Shown in pieces: positions 17,330 through 26,606 of a stretch of 64,000 nucleotides of DNA. The stretch's first letter is position 1; each line of letters begins with the position of its first letter. A program made the position numbers and the translations under genes. A model generated the notes under the pieces. It worked only from the letters and a program-made list of their open reading frames with translations, searched no databases and was not told the origin of the DNA. The DNA is from UBA2210 sp036825195 (GTDB lineage Bacteria > Desulfobacterota > Syntrophia > Syntrophales > UBA2210), in assembly GCA_036825195.1 (NCBI GenBank), contig DAISYQ010000002.1, positions 62,001-126,000 on the forward strand, given 5' to 3'.

Positions 17330-17868
17330 AGAATATACAAACACAGATAGGCAAAATTCCGGCTCGTAGCGTACTGTATCTTTTGATATGTTTCGTTATT
17401 GTTTTGATATTCTACTTCGTTGCCATTTACCCCTATCAGAGATCGCTGAACGCGATAGACATGAAGACCCGAGAAGCTTCGGTTCACATAGAGAAGCAGA
17501 ACACTCTTTTACCTCTCTACGAAAAAATAAAGAAAATACAACATGTTGATATCCCTGAAGGATTGCCTCTGCCTGAGAAGAAAGGACTCTCGAGAGAGGA
17601 AATTGATGCCGTCTCATCACTGTTGAAAAAGATAACGGACAAATACGGTATGGAGATTTTATCCGTCAGTCCCGATGTGGCGACCATGACGGAGAAATCA
17701 AATGATATCATGGTCGCTATTCGACTGAAGGGACAGTTCCACGATTTCAGAAAATTCATGATTGAACTGGGAGGAGCGCCATATCTGGACCGGGTGGAGG
17801 AGTTAGAGATAACACAGGAAACCGGTAACAAAGAATTCTATCTCAAGGTGTGGTTGGTAATTGTATGA
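17326..17868 (+). CDS. pilO: PilO, type IV pilus inner-membrane alignment protein
   Basis: 180 residues: short cytoplasmic tail, one membrane span (SVLYLLICFVIVLIFYFVAI, about 15-34), a coiled coil, and a ferredoxin-like domain containing the PilO core motif near VAIRLKGQFHDFRKFMIELG (about 126-145). It pairs with the PilN part of the preceding fusion in the periplasm and links it to PilP. The start codon overlaps the fusion gene's stop (ATGA). Length is slightly below the usual 200. Confidence 0.83.
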   Translation: MKNIQTQIGKIPARSVLYLLICFVIVLIFYFVAIYPYQRSLNAIDMKTREASVHIEKQNTLLPLYEKIKKIQHVDIPEGLPLPEKKGLSREEIDAVSSLLKKITDKYGMEILSVSPDVATMTEKSNDIMVAIRLKGQFHDFRKFMIELGGAPYLDRVEELEITQETGNKEFYLKVWLVIV

Positions 17869-17990
17869 GAGAGATGAAAGGTTGTAGGCGAAGAGATTCC
17901 GACGGTTTCTTTTTCTTTGAATTACGATGTTGCCCACGTGAAAAAATTATTAGTCTAATATTTACAATTTGTTGATAGAATAAGGATATT

Positions 17991-18470
17991 ATGAAACGGG
18001 TTAAGGTGTCGACACGGGAAATAGTAATAGTGGTTATCATGGTAGCCGCTGTTCTGTATGGTGTGTATGACCTTTTCATTGCCTCGTCAAAACCGACTGA
18101 TAATAGGGCTCGAGTGGATGCCGTGGCAATCGACGGTCTCATAGCGGACGCCTCGGAAGTCTTAAAAGACAGTGGTTCCTATCCGATCAACGCCCATATC
18201 GTTTCCGTAACCGATAATGGCTGGAAGAGAGATCCCTTTTATGAAATCAATACGCTTGCGATAAACGCTTCGGATCTGAACCTGAGATATACCGGTTATC
18301 TTGAGATCGGCAAGAGGAAGATAGCCGTTATAAACAATGAGAGCTATGAAATAGGAGATGAACTGGAACTCGGTGGATACACTGTTAGACGGATAAAACC
18401 ATCCGAAATTGTCATCGAAGAAAAGGTTAACAAGACGGATATTACCATTCCGTTCCTGGAAGAGGAATAA
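17991..18470 (+). CDS. pilP: PilP-like pilus alignment protein
   Basis: 159 residues. N-terminal span REIVIVVIMVAAVLYGVYDLF anchors it in the inner membrane; there is no lipobox, unlike classical PilP lipoproteins. The C-terminal 60 residues (LRYTGYLEIGKRKIAVINN, then GYTVRRIKPSEIVIEE) match the small beta-domain shared by PilP, GspC HR and MshK, which contacts the secretin. It sits between pilO and the secretin gene, the PilP position. Because of the membrane anchor it may be closer to MSHA or type II secretion proteins. Confidence 0.72.
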   Translation: MKRVKVSTREIVIVVIMVAAVLYGVYDLFIASSKPTDNRARVDAVAIDGLIADASEVLKDSGSYPINAHIVSVTDNGWKRDPFYEINTLAINASDLNLRYTGYLEIGKRKIAVINNESYEIGDELELGGYTVRRIKPSEIVIEEKVNKTDITIPFLEEE

Positions 18471-18491
18471 CCTTTAATGGAGGATATAGCC

Positions 18492-20057
18492 TTGAAGGTA
18501 ATAAAGAGAAATACATTGGTCCGGCTGTTTCTTGTGATTATATCCGGTCTGCTGGTCTTCGGTTGTGCCGGAACGAAAGAGATTAAGAAAGATCCGTTTT
18601 TTGAGAAGTGGAGTCTCGAAGCACAAAAATCCATGGGCAAGTCGCCGGTTGCAAGGGAACGCTCACTGGAAATACCGGATGAGTCGGGTGTAGCAGGGGA
18701 ACAGAAAATTCAGGAAAGACCCCTCCCGAACATGAAGGTAACCCTTATCATGCGTGACACGGAGGTAAGCGTTGTTCTCCGTACACTGGCAAAGGCGGCC
18801 AAACAGAACATATTAATCAAATCCGAGATACAGGGTAAGATCAACGCCGATTTCAGGCAGGTCCCGTGGAATGAGGCATTTCTCAGCATAATGCGATCTA
18901 AGATGCTCACATATATGTGGGAGGGTAATATAATCAGGATATTGACGGTTGCGGATCTGGAAAATGATCTCGCACTGGAAAAGGTTCAGAGGGAAAAACG
19001 GGAACAGGAGATCATACGAAGCAGATTATCTCCTCTTCTGACGATGATTGTCCCCATTGATTATGCCGACCCCGGTAAACTCAAGGAAAATCTCACCGGT
19101 TTCCTGACCAAGAACGAAAAGGGTGAGCCCTACGGTTCGGTGACGGTGGATGATCATACAAATTCGCTGATCATACAGGCAGTGCGAGATGACCTGAAGA
19201 AGATTGTTCCGATGATCAGCACGATCGACAAACCGACCCCTCAGATACGGATCGAGGCCAATATTGTCGAAACGAGCAAGGAGACAGCCCGAGACCTCGG
19301 AATCCAGTGGGGTGGCATGTACGGAAATTCGGTGAGTGTCGGCAGTAAGACCAGCGATTACTATATTACTCCCGGTGGAACCGGAGGCACCGTAGGGACA
19401 AGTCCGAGCAGTGGCGGATATATACCAGCGTACGGTTCTGCCGGACTTGGCGGACACGGTTACGCCGTCAACTTTCCGGTCAGTTCCGATGCCGCGACTA
19501 ATGCAGGCGGGTTGGCATCGCTTGGACTGATGTTTGGGAAGCTCGGAGGAAACCTTCTTGAGGTACAATTAACGGCGTTACAATCGGAGGGAAAGCTGAA
19601 CATTCTGTCCAGCCCCTCCATTACCACCCTGGACAATCAAATGGCATTCACCGAGAACGGTGAGAGGGTTCCCTATGTTTCGTATGAGGATGGTGACCAG
19701 GAAGTCAAATGGGAAGACGCGGTTCTCCGTCTGGAGATTACACCCCATGTAGTTGACGGGAAAAACATGAAAATGAAGATACTCGTCAAGAAAGACGAGG
19801 TTGATTCTTCGCGTGACGTCCAGGGAAACCCCTATATCATCAAGAAACAAACCGATACGACACTGATTGTCGGAGATGGGGAGACTATCGTTATATCAGG
19901 ACTCAGCAGACAGAGGACTTCAGGGGGCGATAGCGGTATTCCCTGGTTAAAGGATATTCCAGGTCTTGGCTACCTGTTCAAGGGCGAGAGTAAGGCGGAG
20001 TCAAAAGAAGAAGTTTTGATCTTTATTACGCCCCATATCCTGAAACCTGACGTTTAA
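18492..20057 (+). CDS. pilQ: Type IV pilus secretin (PilQ/MshL family)
   Basis: 521 residues. I choose TTG 18492 because TGGAGG lies 8 bp upstream; the in-frame ATG at 18477 is itself part of that ribosome site. The N-terminus is a lipoprotein signal (LVIISGLLVFGC). Then come a secretin/TonB short N-terminal domain (MRDTEVSVVLRTLAKAAKQN), an N1-type domain, and the secretin beta-barrel (PQIRIEANIVETSKETARDLGI; VISGLSRQRTSGG; PWLKDIPGLGYLF). It forms the outer-membrane gate for the pilus. No AMIN domain is seen, so it is nearer MshL than PilQ of pseudomonads. A Gly/Ser-rich insert lies around 295-325. Confidence 0.88.
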   Translation: MKVIKRNTLVRLFLVIISGLLVFGCAGTKEIKKDPFFEKWSLEAQKSMGKSPVARERSLEIPDESGVAGEQKIQERPLPNMKVTLIMRDTEVSVVLRTLAKAAKQNILIKSEIQGKINADFRQVPWNEAFLSIMRSKMLTYMWEGNIIRILTVADLENDLALEKVQREKREQEIIRSRLSPLLTMIVPIDYADPGKLKENLTGFLTKNEKGEPYGSVTVDDHTNSLIIQAVRDDLKKIVPMISTIDKPTPQIRIEANIVETSKETARDLGIQWGGMYGNSVSVGSKTSDYYITPGGTGGTVGTSPSSGGYIPAYGSAGLGGHGYAVNFPVSSDAATNAGGLASLGLMFGKLGGNLLEVQLTALQSEGKLNILSSPSITTLDNQMAFTENGERVPYVSYEDGDQEVKWEDAVLRLEITPHVVDGKNMKMKILVKKDEVDSSRDVQGNPYIIKKQTDTTLIVGDGETIVISGLSRQRTSGGDSGIPWLKDIPGLGYLFKGESKAESKEEVLIFITPHILKPDV

Positions 20058-20135
20058 AATATATAATCTGAGGATGTGAAGTTATCCGGATCAGATGGTT
20101 GTGTATCAGTAACCGTTAAGACATGCGGAGGAAAC

Positions 20136-20156
20136 GGGCGACAATGTCAGTCGCCC
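20136..20156 (+). other. Hairpin in the leader of the BNR lipoprotein gene
   Basis: GGGCGAC (20136-20142) pairs perfectly with GTCGCCC (20150-20156) around 7 nt, about 100 bp upstream of the lipoprotein start. No T-run follows, so it is not an ordinary terminator. It could be an attenuator or mRNA-stabilising element between the secretin and the lipoprotein gene. No known riboswitch was recognised. Confidence 0.3.
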
Positions 20157-20256
20157 GGAAAAGCATTGAGGATACTGAACGTTTCCCTTCCCGCCGGGCA
20201 GGGACTGTGGATGATAAACGGATAGTTTCGATTACTGTAATACAAGGAGCTGTGGG

Positions 20257-23200
20257 ATGAAAGTGAGATATCTCCAAAATAGTTTTTTGGTCGTGCTTGT
20301 TGTGTGCGCCCTAATATTTTTTGTTTCATGCGGAAGCAGCGATGACGATAAAAGCTCATCATCGGTGAGAACGATATCGCTCAGTGCCAGTCCAACCAGC
20401 GTACCCGCAGACGGTTTCAGCACGTCCACTATCACGGCCGCACTCCTGGACAAGGAGGGCAATGCAGTATCCGAGTCGAGGGCTATCTCAGTTACCTTCT
20501 CCACAGACTTTGGCACCTTTACAGAGAACGGAAGCTCCACCTATACGACATATACGGAAAGCGGCGGAAACACGGCAACTGCTACCCTTGCTGCCTCTGA
20601 GGAAGAGGGAACCGCCAGGATTACGGTCAAGGCTGATGATATCAAGAAGGCACTGTATGTATCATTTACACAGTTTGATAATGAAGAAGTAGTTGCCGAG
20701 GAATTCAGCTTGTCGGCCAATTATCTCAATATATCGGGGCTGAGCAGAGTAGGCCTTGAAGACGTTATCACTGCCTGGGTCGGCGATATCTATGGCAATC
20801 CCATACAGGCCAATACATCTATCTCTTTCAAGACGTACGGTACGGGAGGGATGATTTCTCCGAATGTTGTCCCGACTGGTGAGTCGGGAACCGCCGCCAG
20901 CACGCTGACCACGACATCCGGACCGGCACCCATGCAGGGATTTGTTTCGGTAACGGCCGAAACAGAGGGAGGACCGACAACCCGGGTGACATCCATCGCG
21001 GTAACGCCCTATCCCGACAATCATATCGTCTATGCGGGGACCAACGGCGGGGGAGTCTACAAGTCATCCGACAGTGGGGAGACCTGGGAAAACGTAAGCC
21101 GTTCAAGTGACAACCCGAAACTGGGGCAGAACTGGATGGATCCCTATATCAAAGGGCATAGCGCCATATGCGTCGATCCCGACAACCACAATACAATTTA
21201 TGTAGGCACGGGATATCTGGGGGCGGGGAATCTGTACCGCTCTCTGGATGGCGGAATGAACTGGAACAGTAACAATCTCGAAGAATGGTACGGAGTCTTC
21301 AGCACGAATGCGGCCGTTCTGACCGTGCTGTGCGACGACGGCGGGAGTGACTACGTATGGACGGGAACGGAGGGGTTAGGCATCTTATATGCGGCAAACG
21401 GTGAAAATTTCCAGCCCTCATGTGGAACCGCCACCACGCCCGCACCCGGAGGAGCAAATGTCGGAAATGGGACCGTGTCCGATCCGGTTCTTTCATACTC
21501 CTCGCAGACAGAGACATGGACTGCAACCTGTTTTCTGACCGATGCGAGCGCCACGGTTCCCGTGCTGGATGAAGATGCGGTGGGAAACGGCGCGATGTCG
21601 CCTGTTGAGACATCCGATACCACCGTTTCGGAGAACTGGACGGTGATGTGCAACGGATTTATCGGTGATCCGTCGTATGGTACTGGGGCCGGAACGGTCG
21701 AAGGGATCGTGATACAACACCTGACGGCGGAGACCTGGACCATCCGATGTATTGATGATAATCCCGATGACGACCCGTTGACTGACGATGCCCTGTTCAC
21801 CGTCGTCGGCTCCGTTTCCGGGGCCCAGCCGAATGCCACAGAGGGCGAGCTTTATGAATCGGATGTCCTCAAATTTATCATAACTCCGGGTTTTGTTGAG
21901 GATGATGTTATCACCTTTACCACATCCATCTTCTGGCGTGTGACCGGCACGGTCTCCGGATTACAGGAAGGTACTGCACGGATCAACAGATTGTACCACT
22001 CGGACAACAACGAAATTGCGTTCACAATCTATTCCGGGAGCGTTCCCTTCGAAGCGGGGGATAGCTTCACCTTCACGACGATCGGACCGGCAACCGGCTG
22101 GACAGTCTATGGAAGTACGTCCGGGATCCAGTCGAACCCCGCATGGAATAACACGGTTTATACATCGGACAACAACGAGGTGAGTTTCATAATCTACGAG
22201 GGATCGACTCCGTTCGCCGACGGCGATACGTTCACTTTCAGCGTTACGGCGAGTGATATCGGTCATGGCTGGACCGTATGGGATATTGTGAAGGTCCCGG
22301 GTACGCATGGAAGTGCCGCCATTCTCTACGCGGCAACGAACGTTGGTGTTTTTAAAAGTATCGACGGCGGCCGGACATGGAATGAGACTTCCAACTTTAC
22401 CGGCGATTATATTACGGCCCTATCCCTGCACACGTCATCCACGGGCGGCGCGAACGATGTGATCTATGCCGGGACACTGAATGCGGGAGTCTGGGTAAGC
22501 ACGAACAGCGGAACGGACTGGACACAGTATGCGGGCGGCATGACATCGGGTGTCAGTGCCTCGATTAAGGATCTTTCGGTTGATTCCATGAATGCGAAAC
22601 TCTATGCCCTTTGCTATACGGGACCGTCAGATAGTGCAACGGGACATGTGTATTCCCATGCGTTGAACGGCGGTGGATCTATGACAACCGGGACGTGGAA
22701 TTCAGCCAATACCGGTCTTTCCGGAGGAGCTCTCTACGCGGCTGCTCTGGACAGCCCCTCTGATCCCGAGGGGATCTTTGTCGGTGGTGAGGGTATAGCG
22801 CTGTATCGGGCGGAAAGCGGGCTGGATGCGGGGAATCCCATATGGATTGAGAAGATTAATGGTATCGACAACACCATCATGGCGCGCATGCCCGTACTGT
22901 TCACCGGTAACTGTGCGATGACCATCGATCAGACCCTCTATAATAATACGGTGTACTACACCGTGTATATTGAGGATCTGAATGGAAATCCCCCGATCGT
23001 GGGTTCGACATTTACGGTCACCTATAACAACGACACCGAAATAATTGATGTGACCTATCCTCATTGCTATCAACACGAAGGAACCTTCAGAGATCCGGGG
23101 AATCCCTATTCCAATTATCCCTACCGGTTATCTGTTACCCTCGACCCGACAGAGGACAAAAATGAGGTGGAGTTTGTCTTCACCCCGGCCGACACACTGG

Positions 23201-23268
23201 ATGATGCGGACTATCCCAATGTTCCGGGGTGTTCCGGTGCGGAACAGAGAGTTACTTATCGTTATTAG
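20257..23268 (+). CDS. Large surface lipoprotein with Ig-like (Big_1) and BNR/sortilin-type repeats
   Basis: 1003 residues, lipobox FVSC at about 22-25, so probably outer-membrane anchored. Residues about 40-260 hold two invasin/intimin-like Ig domains (SLSASPTSVPADGFSTSTIT; then SLSANYLNISGL). BNR-type propeller repeats follow (YAGTNGGGVYKSSDSGETWE near 265; YAATNVGVFKSIDGGRTWNE near 700; YAGTLNAGVWVSTNSGTDW). Between them is an insert of two repeat kinds: three copies ending ETWTATC/ENWTVMC/ETWTIRC and about three of a 60-residue VSG...SDNNE...AGDSFTF unit. It lies inside the pilus locus, between secretin and ATPase, so it may be a pilus-linked adhesin. Ribosome site AAGGAG. Confidence 0.72.
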   Translation: MKVRYLQNSFLVVLVVCALIFFVSCGSSDDDKSSSSVRTISLSASPTSVPADGFSTSTITAALLDKEGNAVSESRAISVTFSTDFGTFTENGSSTYTTYTESGGNTATATLAASEEEGTARITVKADDIKKALYVSFTQFDNEEVVAEEFSLSANYLNISGLSRVGLEDVITAWVGDIYGNPIQANTSISFKTYGTGGMISPNVVPTGESGTAASTLTTTSGPAPMQGFVSVTAETEGGPTTRVTSIAVTPYPDNHIVYAGTNGGGVYKSSDSGETWENVSRSSDNPKLGQNWMDPYIKGHSAICVDPDNHNTIYVGTGYLGAGNLYRSLDGGMNWNSNNLEEWYGVFSTNAAVLTVLCDDGGSDYVWTGTEGLGILYAANGENFQPSCGTATTPAPGGANVGNGTVSDPVLSYSSQTETWTATCFLTDASATVPVLDEDAVGNGAMSPVETSDTTVSENWTVMCNGFIGDPSYGTGAGTVEGIVIQHLTAETWTIRCIDDNPDDDPLTDDALFTVVGSVSGAQPNATEGELYESDVLKFIITPGFVEDDVITFTTSIFWRVTGTVSGLQEGTARINRLYHSDNNEIAFTIYSGSVPFEAGDSFTFTTIGPATGWTVYGSTSGIQSNPAWNNTVYTSDNNEVSFIIYEGSTPFADGDTFTFSVTASDIGHGWTVWDIVKVPGTHGSAAILYAATNVGVFKSIDGGRTWNETSNFTGDYITALSLHTSSTGGANDVIYAGTLNAGVWVSTNSGTDWTQYAGGMTSGVSASIKDLSVDSMNAKLYALCYTGPSDSATGHVYSHALNGGGSMTTGTWNSANTGLSGGALYAAALDSPSDPEGIFVGGEGIALYRAESGLDAGNPIWIEKINGIDNTIMARMPVLFTGNCAMTIDQTLYNNTVYYTVYIEDLNGNPPIVGSTFTVTYNNDTEIIDVTYPHCYQHEGTFRDPGNPYSNYPYRLSVTLDPTEDKNEVEFVFTPADTLDDADYPNVPGCSGAEQRVTYRY

Positions 23269-23270
23269 AT

Positions 23271-24845
23271 ATGGACTATTTCAGGATATTAAATCTTGTC
23301 AAAGAACCTTTTTCCAACTCTCCCGAACCGGAGTTCTTTTACCAGTCCGAGCAGCATGTGGAGTGTCTCCAGAAGCTGGAACTCGCCGTGCGCTTGCGGC
23401 GCGGGCTGAATGTCGTCATCGGAGATGTGGGGACGGGTAAGACCACGCTGTGCAGGCAGATGATCCGCAGGCTTGCCGCCGATAAGAACGTAGAAACATA
23501 CCTTATGATAGACCCGTATTTCAGCAAACCGATGGAGTTTCTCCATGCGGTGAGTGAACTGCTGGGTATTGATGACAGTAAGCCCGAAATGACGGAATGG
23601 CAGGTCAAGGAGGAGATCAAAAACCACCTCTATGCGAAAGGGGTAGGAGAACAAAAGATCCTTGTTCTGATCATAGACGAGGGGCAGAAGATTCCGGATT
23701 TCTGTCTTGAAATGTTGAGAGAATTTCTCAACTATGAGACGAATGAATACAAGCTGCTGCAGATCGTTATATTTGCCCAGAAGGAGTTTTATCAGGTGCT
23801 TGAAGGGCATCCGGGTTTCGCCGATCGTATCAACCTCTCCTACGATTTTTCACCCATGAACTTTGCCGATACGCGGGCGATGATACGGTACCGCCTGGAT
23901 ATCGCCAGTGGGGGGAAAAAGGAGGTTTACTTTACCTTTCCCGCTCTGTGGGCGATCTACCGAATCACGAAAGGATATCCGCGGAAGATCGTCAGGCTGT
24001 GCCACCAGATTATTCTCGCCCTTATTGTTCAAAACCGTACAAAAGCTAATTGGTCACTGGCCCGTTTCTGTGCGCACGGAGAAGAAAAATCCGGTGGAAC
24101 AAGGCGAGTCGTATTGGCCGCAACCTTCGCTTGTTTGATCGCTTTAATCTTCTTTGGATTCAAGTATGATCATCTATTTGTTTCAGTGAATCACTCTCCT
24201 TCGGTTGAGGCGGTGTCGATGTCCGCGCCCGTTGTAAAAGACCTGGCGGAAAACGCGAAACAGGTGATTCCGGTTCAGTCTGCGGCGATTGCCGCTCTTC
24301 CCGAGAAGCCTCCGGCTGAAGTTTCATACATTACCGAAAAAGCGCCGGTGATTGAGGAAAAATATCCCCCGTTGCTGGGGCGGCTGGGAATACGGAAAAA
24401 TGAAACGGTCTCGGGCATTGTGAGAAGGGTGTACGGTGTGTGTGATCCGGAGCGGCTTGCAGTAATAACCGATGCCAACCCGCACATCAAGGATTTGAAC
24501 AGGGTTGTGCCGGGGGAGGTGATTAATCTTCCGGCGATTCCCTCCGGGTTTTACCCCGCGCCGGAATGGATCTGCTGGGTTCAGGTGGCGCAGAAAGGAA
24601 GTCTCGAGGATATTTATGCATTGTGCACAACATATCCCGGCACGTTGCCCCCGATTCAGATATTTCCCTGCTGGAACGGTCGTGAGGGGTTGACTTTTAC
24701 CGCTATCATGGAAAAGGGCTTCACCGATGAAGAGTCGGCGCAGAGAGCCATTGACGAACTGCCCCGGCTGATCTCTTCAGGCGCGAAGGTCATTACAAAG
24801 TGGGACGAAGATACGGTTTTCTTTTCCACCGTGGCGTCTCGCTGA
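23271..24845 (+). CDS. ExeA/GspA-like AAA ATPase with LysM-like tail
   Basis: 524 residues. I start at ATG 23271 (MDYFRILNLVKEPFSNSPEPEFFY), the classic ExeA opening. Walker A GDVGTGKTT (about 52-60) and Walker B VLIIDEGQ (about 130-137) are intact. A membrane span (VVLAATFACLIALIFFGF, about 285) separates the cytoplasmic ATPase from a periplasmic part with a LysM/FimV-like segment (NETVSGIVRRVYG) and a SPOR-like end. GspA/ExeA proteins bind peptidoglycan and help insert secretins. It follows the lipoprotein gene by 2 bp, with only a weak ribosome site, so it is probably coupled. Confidence 0.82.
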   Translation: MDYFRILNLVKEPFSNSPEPEFFYQSEQHVECLQKLELAVRLRRGLNVVIGDVGTGKTTLCRQMIRRLAADKNVETYLMIDPYFSKPMEFLHAVSELLGIDDSKPEMTEWQVKEEIKNHLYAKGVGEQKILVLIIDEGQKIPDFCLEMLREFLNYETNEYKLLQIVIFAQKEFYQVLEGHPGFADRINLSYDFSPMNFADTRAMIRYRLDIASGGKKEVYFTFPALWAIYRITKGYPRKIVRLCHQIILALIVQNRTKANWSLARFCAHGEEKSGGTRRVVLAATFACLIALIFFGFKYDHLFVSVNHSPSVEAVSMSAPVVKDLAENAKQVIPVQSAAIAALPEKPPAEVSYITEKAPVIEEKYPPLLGRLGIRKNETVSGIVRRVYGVCDPERLAVITDANPHIKDLNRVVPGEVINLPAIPSGFYPAPEWICWVQVAQKGSLEDIYALCTTYPGTLPPIQIFPCWNGREGLTFTAIMEKGFTDEESAQRAIDELPRLISSGAKVITKWDEDTVFFSTVASR

Positions 24846-24877
24846 TATCTGTTTTAACAAAAGGAAAGGGTCGTACG

Positions 24878-26587
24878 TTGGAGGAGACACGAAAAAAATT
24901 AGGCGAAATGCTCATGGATGCCGGCCTGTTGACGGAAGAACAGTTAAATCAGGCGCTGGTCGGCCAGAGAAAGACCGGTCTGAAACTCGGGCAGTATCTT
25001 GTCCAGGAGGGCTGGTTCAGGGAAGAGCAGATTATAAGCCAGATCAGCCAACAGCTGAACATTGAACGATATATCCCCGGAAATTATCCGATAGATCAGT
25101 CTCTGGCCCACCTCATTCCCTTCGATATGGCTCAAAAGTATCAGATAGCTCCCATCAGAAAAAGGTTGCATCTCCTCACCCTGGCCATGGCCGATCCAAT
25201 GGATATCGGCGCCATCGATTACACCGAGATGCTCACAAACATGGAGGTTATGCCTGTAATCTGCTCTGAGAAGGAGATAAATCAACTGATCACCCTGACC
25301 TACGGAACACAGGCGGGGGGATTGCAGCAGGTACTGAAGGGCATAGAGGAGGTGGAAACAGAAGAAGAAACGACGGTTCAGGCGGAAACGGATGTCCGCG
25401 TCAGTTCTCTTCAGGGTATGGCCGAGGAGGCCCCCGTTATCCGTATCGTAAATTCCATAATCGCGCAGGCTGTTCGTGAAGGAGCGAGCGATGTACATAT
25501 CAGTCCCGAAGCGGACAAGGCCCAATTGCGATTTCGCATTGACGGAAAACTTCGTGAAGTTCCATCGCCTCCGAAATCACTCTTCCTTCCCATCGTATCG
25601 AGGGTAAAGATCCTGTCCAGTATGGATATCGCCGTATCGAGAATTCCTCAGGACGGCCGATTTACAGTCAAGATGGACAATAAGGAGATCAATATCAGGG
25701 CATCCGTGCTTCCTACCATCTATGGGGAGAACGTGGTAATGCGTCTCCTTGATATGAGTGCCGGGGTTTATACCCTCAAGCAGCTCGGAATGTCTCATGA
25801 CGACCGGGAAAAAATAGAGGCTGCCATCATCAAGCCGTACGGAATGATACTCAGTACGGGACCGACGGGAAGCGGAAAAAGCACGAGTCTGTACGCGATC
25901 CTGCGGGAACTCAATAAACCGGATATCAATATCATTACCCTGGAAGACCCCGTAGAGTACCGGGTGGAACATATACGCCAGGTCCAGTTGAACCGCAAGG
26001 CAGGTATGACCTTTGCCAGCGGTCTCAGATCGATCCTCCGTCAGGACCCCGATGTCATGCTGGTGGGTGAGATCAGAGACGGCGAAACGGCAGGTCTCGC
26101 GGTACAGGCAGCCCTGACAGGCCACAGGGTTTTAAGCACCCTTCACACAAATGATGCGGCGGGTGCCATAACACGGCTTACCGAGATGGGAGTGGAACAG
26201 TTTCTTATATCTTCCGTCCTTCTGGTTTCGTTCGCGCAGCGGCTTATGAGAACGGTGTGCCCCTACTGTAAAGAGCCGTACACGCCTCCCTTGGATGCCC
26301 TAAGGGCATGGGAACTTGACACGGTGGAGGGTGCCAATTTTCAGCGGGGTAGAGGGTGCCCCCAGTGCATGAACACCGGTTATAAAGGGCGGACCGGTAT
26401 CTTTGAAGTCCTGCAGATAGACGAATCAATCCAGGAGATGGTTGTCAGGGGAATGACGGCGCAGGAGATTACGCACAAGGCGAAAAGGGCCGGAAGACTC
26501 CGCACCCTCAAGGAAGACGCCAAGGATAAAGTAATCCAGGGCATAACAACACTTGAAGAAGCCGCATCGACCGTGATGCTGGCATAA
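24878..26587 (+). CDS. pilB: Pilus extension ATPase (PilB/MshE/GspE family)
   Basis: 569 residues from TTG 24878, 5-10 bp after AAGGAAAGGG. The N-terminal GspE_N/MshEN domain (LGEMLMDAGLLTEEQLNQAL, about 6-25) can bind cyclic di-GMP in MshE; the RLGELL-type motif here reads KLGEMLMDAGLL. Walker A GPTGSGKSTS (about 327), Walker B with DPDVMLVGEIRD (about 390), His box and two CxxC zinc motifs (CPYC about 460, CPQC) are all present. It powers pilus assembly at the PilC/PilM ring. The MshEN-like domain gives a plausible cyclic di-GMP input from the HD-GYP/PilZ pair. Confidence 0.92.
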   Translation: MEETRKKLGEMLMDAGLLTEEQLNQALVGQRKTGLKLGQYLVQEGWFREEQIISQISQQLNIERYIPGNYPIDQSLAHLIPFDMAQKYQIAPIRKRLHLLTLAMADPMDIGAIDYTEMLTNMEVMPVICSEKEINQLITLTYGTQAGGLQQVLKGIEEVETEEETTVQAETDVRVSSLQGMAEEAPVIRIVNSIIAQAVREGASDVHISPEADKAQLRFRIDGKLREVPSPPKSLFLPIVSRVKILSSMDIAVSRIPQDGRFTVKMDNKEINIRASVLPTIYGENVVMRLLDMSAGVYTLKQLGMSHDDREKIEAAIIKPYGMILSTGPTGSGKSTSLYAILRELNKPDINIITLEDPVEYRVEHIRQVQLNRKAGMTFASGLRSILRQDPDVMLVGEIRDGETAGLAVQAALTGHRVLSTLHTNDAAGAITRLTEMGVEQFLISSVLLVSFAQRLMRTVCPYCKEPYTPPLDALRAWELDTVEGANFQRGRGCPQCMNTGYKGRTGIFEVLQIDESIQEMVVRGMTAQEITHKAKRAGRLRTLKEDAKDKVIQGITTLEEAASTVMLA

Positions 26588-26606
26588 ACAGGCAAAGGTA
26601 TCATAC

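Noticed and set aside
20060..20256. Possible riboswitch before the large lipoprotein gene
   Set aside because: Only a plain 7-bp hairpin is clear; no conserved core of a known class could be matched.
21351..21839. Minus-strand frame of 162 codons within the BNR lipoprotein
   Set aside because: It mirrors the Thr/Gly-rich repeats and has no start signal.
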